From Nitrospirota bacterium (lineage in GTDB: Bacteria; Nitrospirota; Nitrospiria; Nitrospirales; UBA8639), in assembly GCA_003228495.1 (NCBI GenBank), contig QIDY01000281.1:1-7033 (forward strand): a DNA stretch of 7,033 nt, written 5' to 3'. The notes beneath the pieces were generated by a model. It worked only from the letters and a program-made list of their open reading frames with translations, made no database searches and was not told the origin of the DNA. Position 1 is the stretch's first letter. Each line of letters starts with the position of its first letter. Below are positions 6,305-7,033 of the stretch, piece after piece. Position numbers and translations under genes: made by a program.

Positions 6305-7033
6305 CTACGCGATCTGAAAGCGTTTCAAGTCGAGCGCTTGGATAAGCTGCTTCTGTGTCGCATTGAGTGTGGAAGAAGTGAGGACCGGCTTGATCTTGCT
6401 GGATGCTCCTCGATACACCAGTGCGATCTCTTGGACCTGGGAAAGGCTCTCCAGCATCGTGACGAGGCTCAGATCAACCCCCTTCCTTGCCAATTGTCGG
6501 CGCAACAGGGAACTGAGCAACAGCGCCAACACGCAGTAAAAGCCGTGAACGCGAATCTTCTGATCGGTCCTGTGATGCATGGGACGCCAACTGACAAAGT
6601 GAGGATTCTTCATCCGCTTGAAGGCTTCCTCAATATGATGTTGGCTTCTGTATGCCCGCACGATGTTTTCGTCTGGCCAGGACTCTTGATCGGTAAAGAG
6701 AATGTTGATTCCCAAGAGGGTCCGTTGGAGGCGGTGCCAAGCGGTGTGATCGACGTGATCACTCAGGCATAGCTTCTCCTGTACGTGGCGCAGTTTCGTC
6801 TGAATCAATTCTTTCATGTGCCGGCCGCAGAGGATCTTGGCCTGTTGCTTCTCCACCGATTGACGACTGGAGGATTGGCCTTGGGCCGATCCTTTTTTCA
6901 ACCGATGTTGTAACTGGCGTAGTTGGTTCGTGCGCGTGCGCATCTCCCGGACCAAGGTGTTGACTGGGGCCAAGAACAACTCCGGATTGTCGGTGATCAG
7001 AATCGTCCGGTCCTGGCCCAACATCCCTTTGCG
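6305..7033 (-). CDS. IS1634-type transposase, C-terminal part (runs off right edge)
   Basis: This is a DDE transposase that cuts and joins the ends of its own insertion sequence. The frame is open from the window edge to the stop at 6305, giving 243 residues without interruption. An Asp in ILITDNPEL lies near the start, followed by a Gln/Arg-rich, probably coiled segment. The strongest signature is YRSQHHIEEAFKRMKNPHF, matching the Y-(2)-R-(3)-E-(6)-K block around the catalytic Glu of IS4/IS1634-type enzymes. It continues into WRPMHHRTDQKIRVHGF and a hydrophobic LALLLSSLL, typical of IS1634 relatives. The N-terminus, first catalytic Asp and right IS end are outside the window. An ATG at 7024 lies inside the frame and is not the true start, because open coding precedes it. 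No defect is visible in this part, so the copy may be intact. Confidence 0.85.
   Translation of the reverse strand, partial: RKGMLGQDRTILITDNPELFLAPVNTLVREMRTRTNQLRQLQHRLKKGSAQGQSSSRQSVEKQQAKILCGRHMKELIQTKLRHVQEKLCLSDHVDHTAWHRLQRTLLGINILFTDQESWPDENIVRAYRSQHHIEEAFKRMKNPHFVSWRPMHHRTDQKIRVHGFYCVLALLLSSLLRRQLARKGVDLSLVTMLESLSQVQEIALVYRGASSKIKPVLTSSTLNATQKQLIQALDLKRFQIA

Noticed and set aside
1..7033. CRISPR arrays, tRNA or rRNA genes, toxin-antitoxin pairs
   Set aside because: No regularly spaced repeats, no cloverleaf or rRNA sequence and no paired small genes were seen on either strand.

Overview
The window holds a compact three-gene phosphonate-biosynthesis operon on the minus strand (about 4747 down to 1242), sandwiched between remnants of at least five different mobile elements. 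Nothing here fixes the species. The mixed GC content, Shine-Dalgarno-led bacterial genes, group II intron and IS630/IS4-like/ISAzo13/IS1634 remnants suggest an environmental bacterium, and the locus looks like an accessory, IS-rich island rather than core chromosome.

Layout from left to right. Positions 1-177 (+) are the C-terminal end of an IS630-type transposase. Positions ~191-757 (-) are the 5' part of a group II intron: the ribozyme domains and the first ~20 codons of its intron-encoded protein, cut off where the IS630 end begins. The intron sits inside the 5' end of an IS4-like transposase gene (758-855, -). Positions 856-1241 hold no recognisable gene, only one short ORF with a good ribosome binding site, one arm of a 16-bp inverted repeat and strong hairpins. 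Positions 1242-4747 (-) are the operon. Positions 4912-6198 are a complete but decayed ISAzo13-type element with 19-bp terminal inverted repeats and a transposase broken by at least three frameshifts. Positions 6305-7033 (-) are the C-terminal part of an IS1634-type transposase that runs off the window.

The operon is transcribed in the order stand-alone nucleotidyltransferase, then phosphoenolpyruvate mutase fused to a second nucleotidyltransferase domain, then phosphonopyruvate decarboxylase. The mutase makes the C-P bond (PEP to phosphonopyruvate). The TPP-dependent decarboxylase pulls that unfavourable equilibrium forward by making phosphonoacetaldehyde. The two nucleotidyltransferase modules suggest that the finished phosphonate (for example 2-aminoethylphosphonate) is activated as a nucleotide conjugate for attachment to a glycan or lipid. 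The usual next enzyme, an aminotransferase or a phosphonoacetaldehyde reductase, is not in the window. The operon is followed directly by mobile-element debris where such a gene might have stood.
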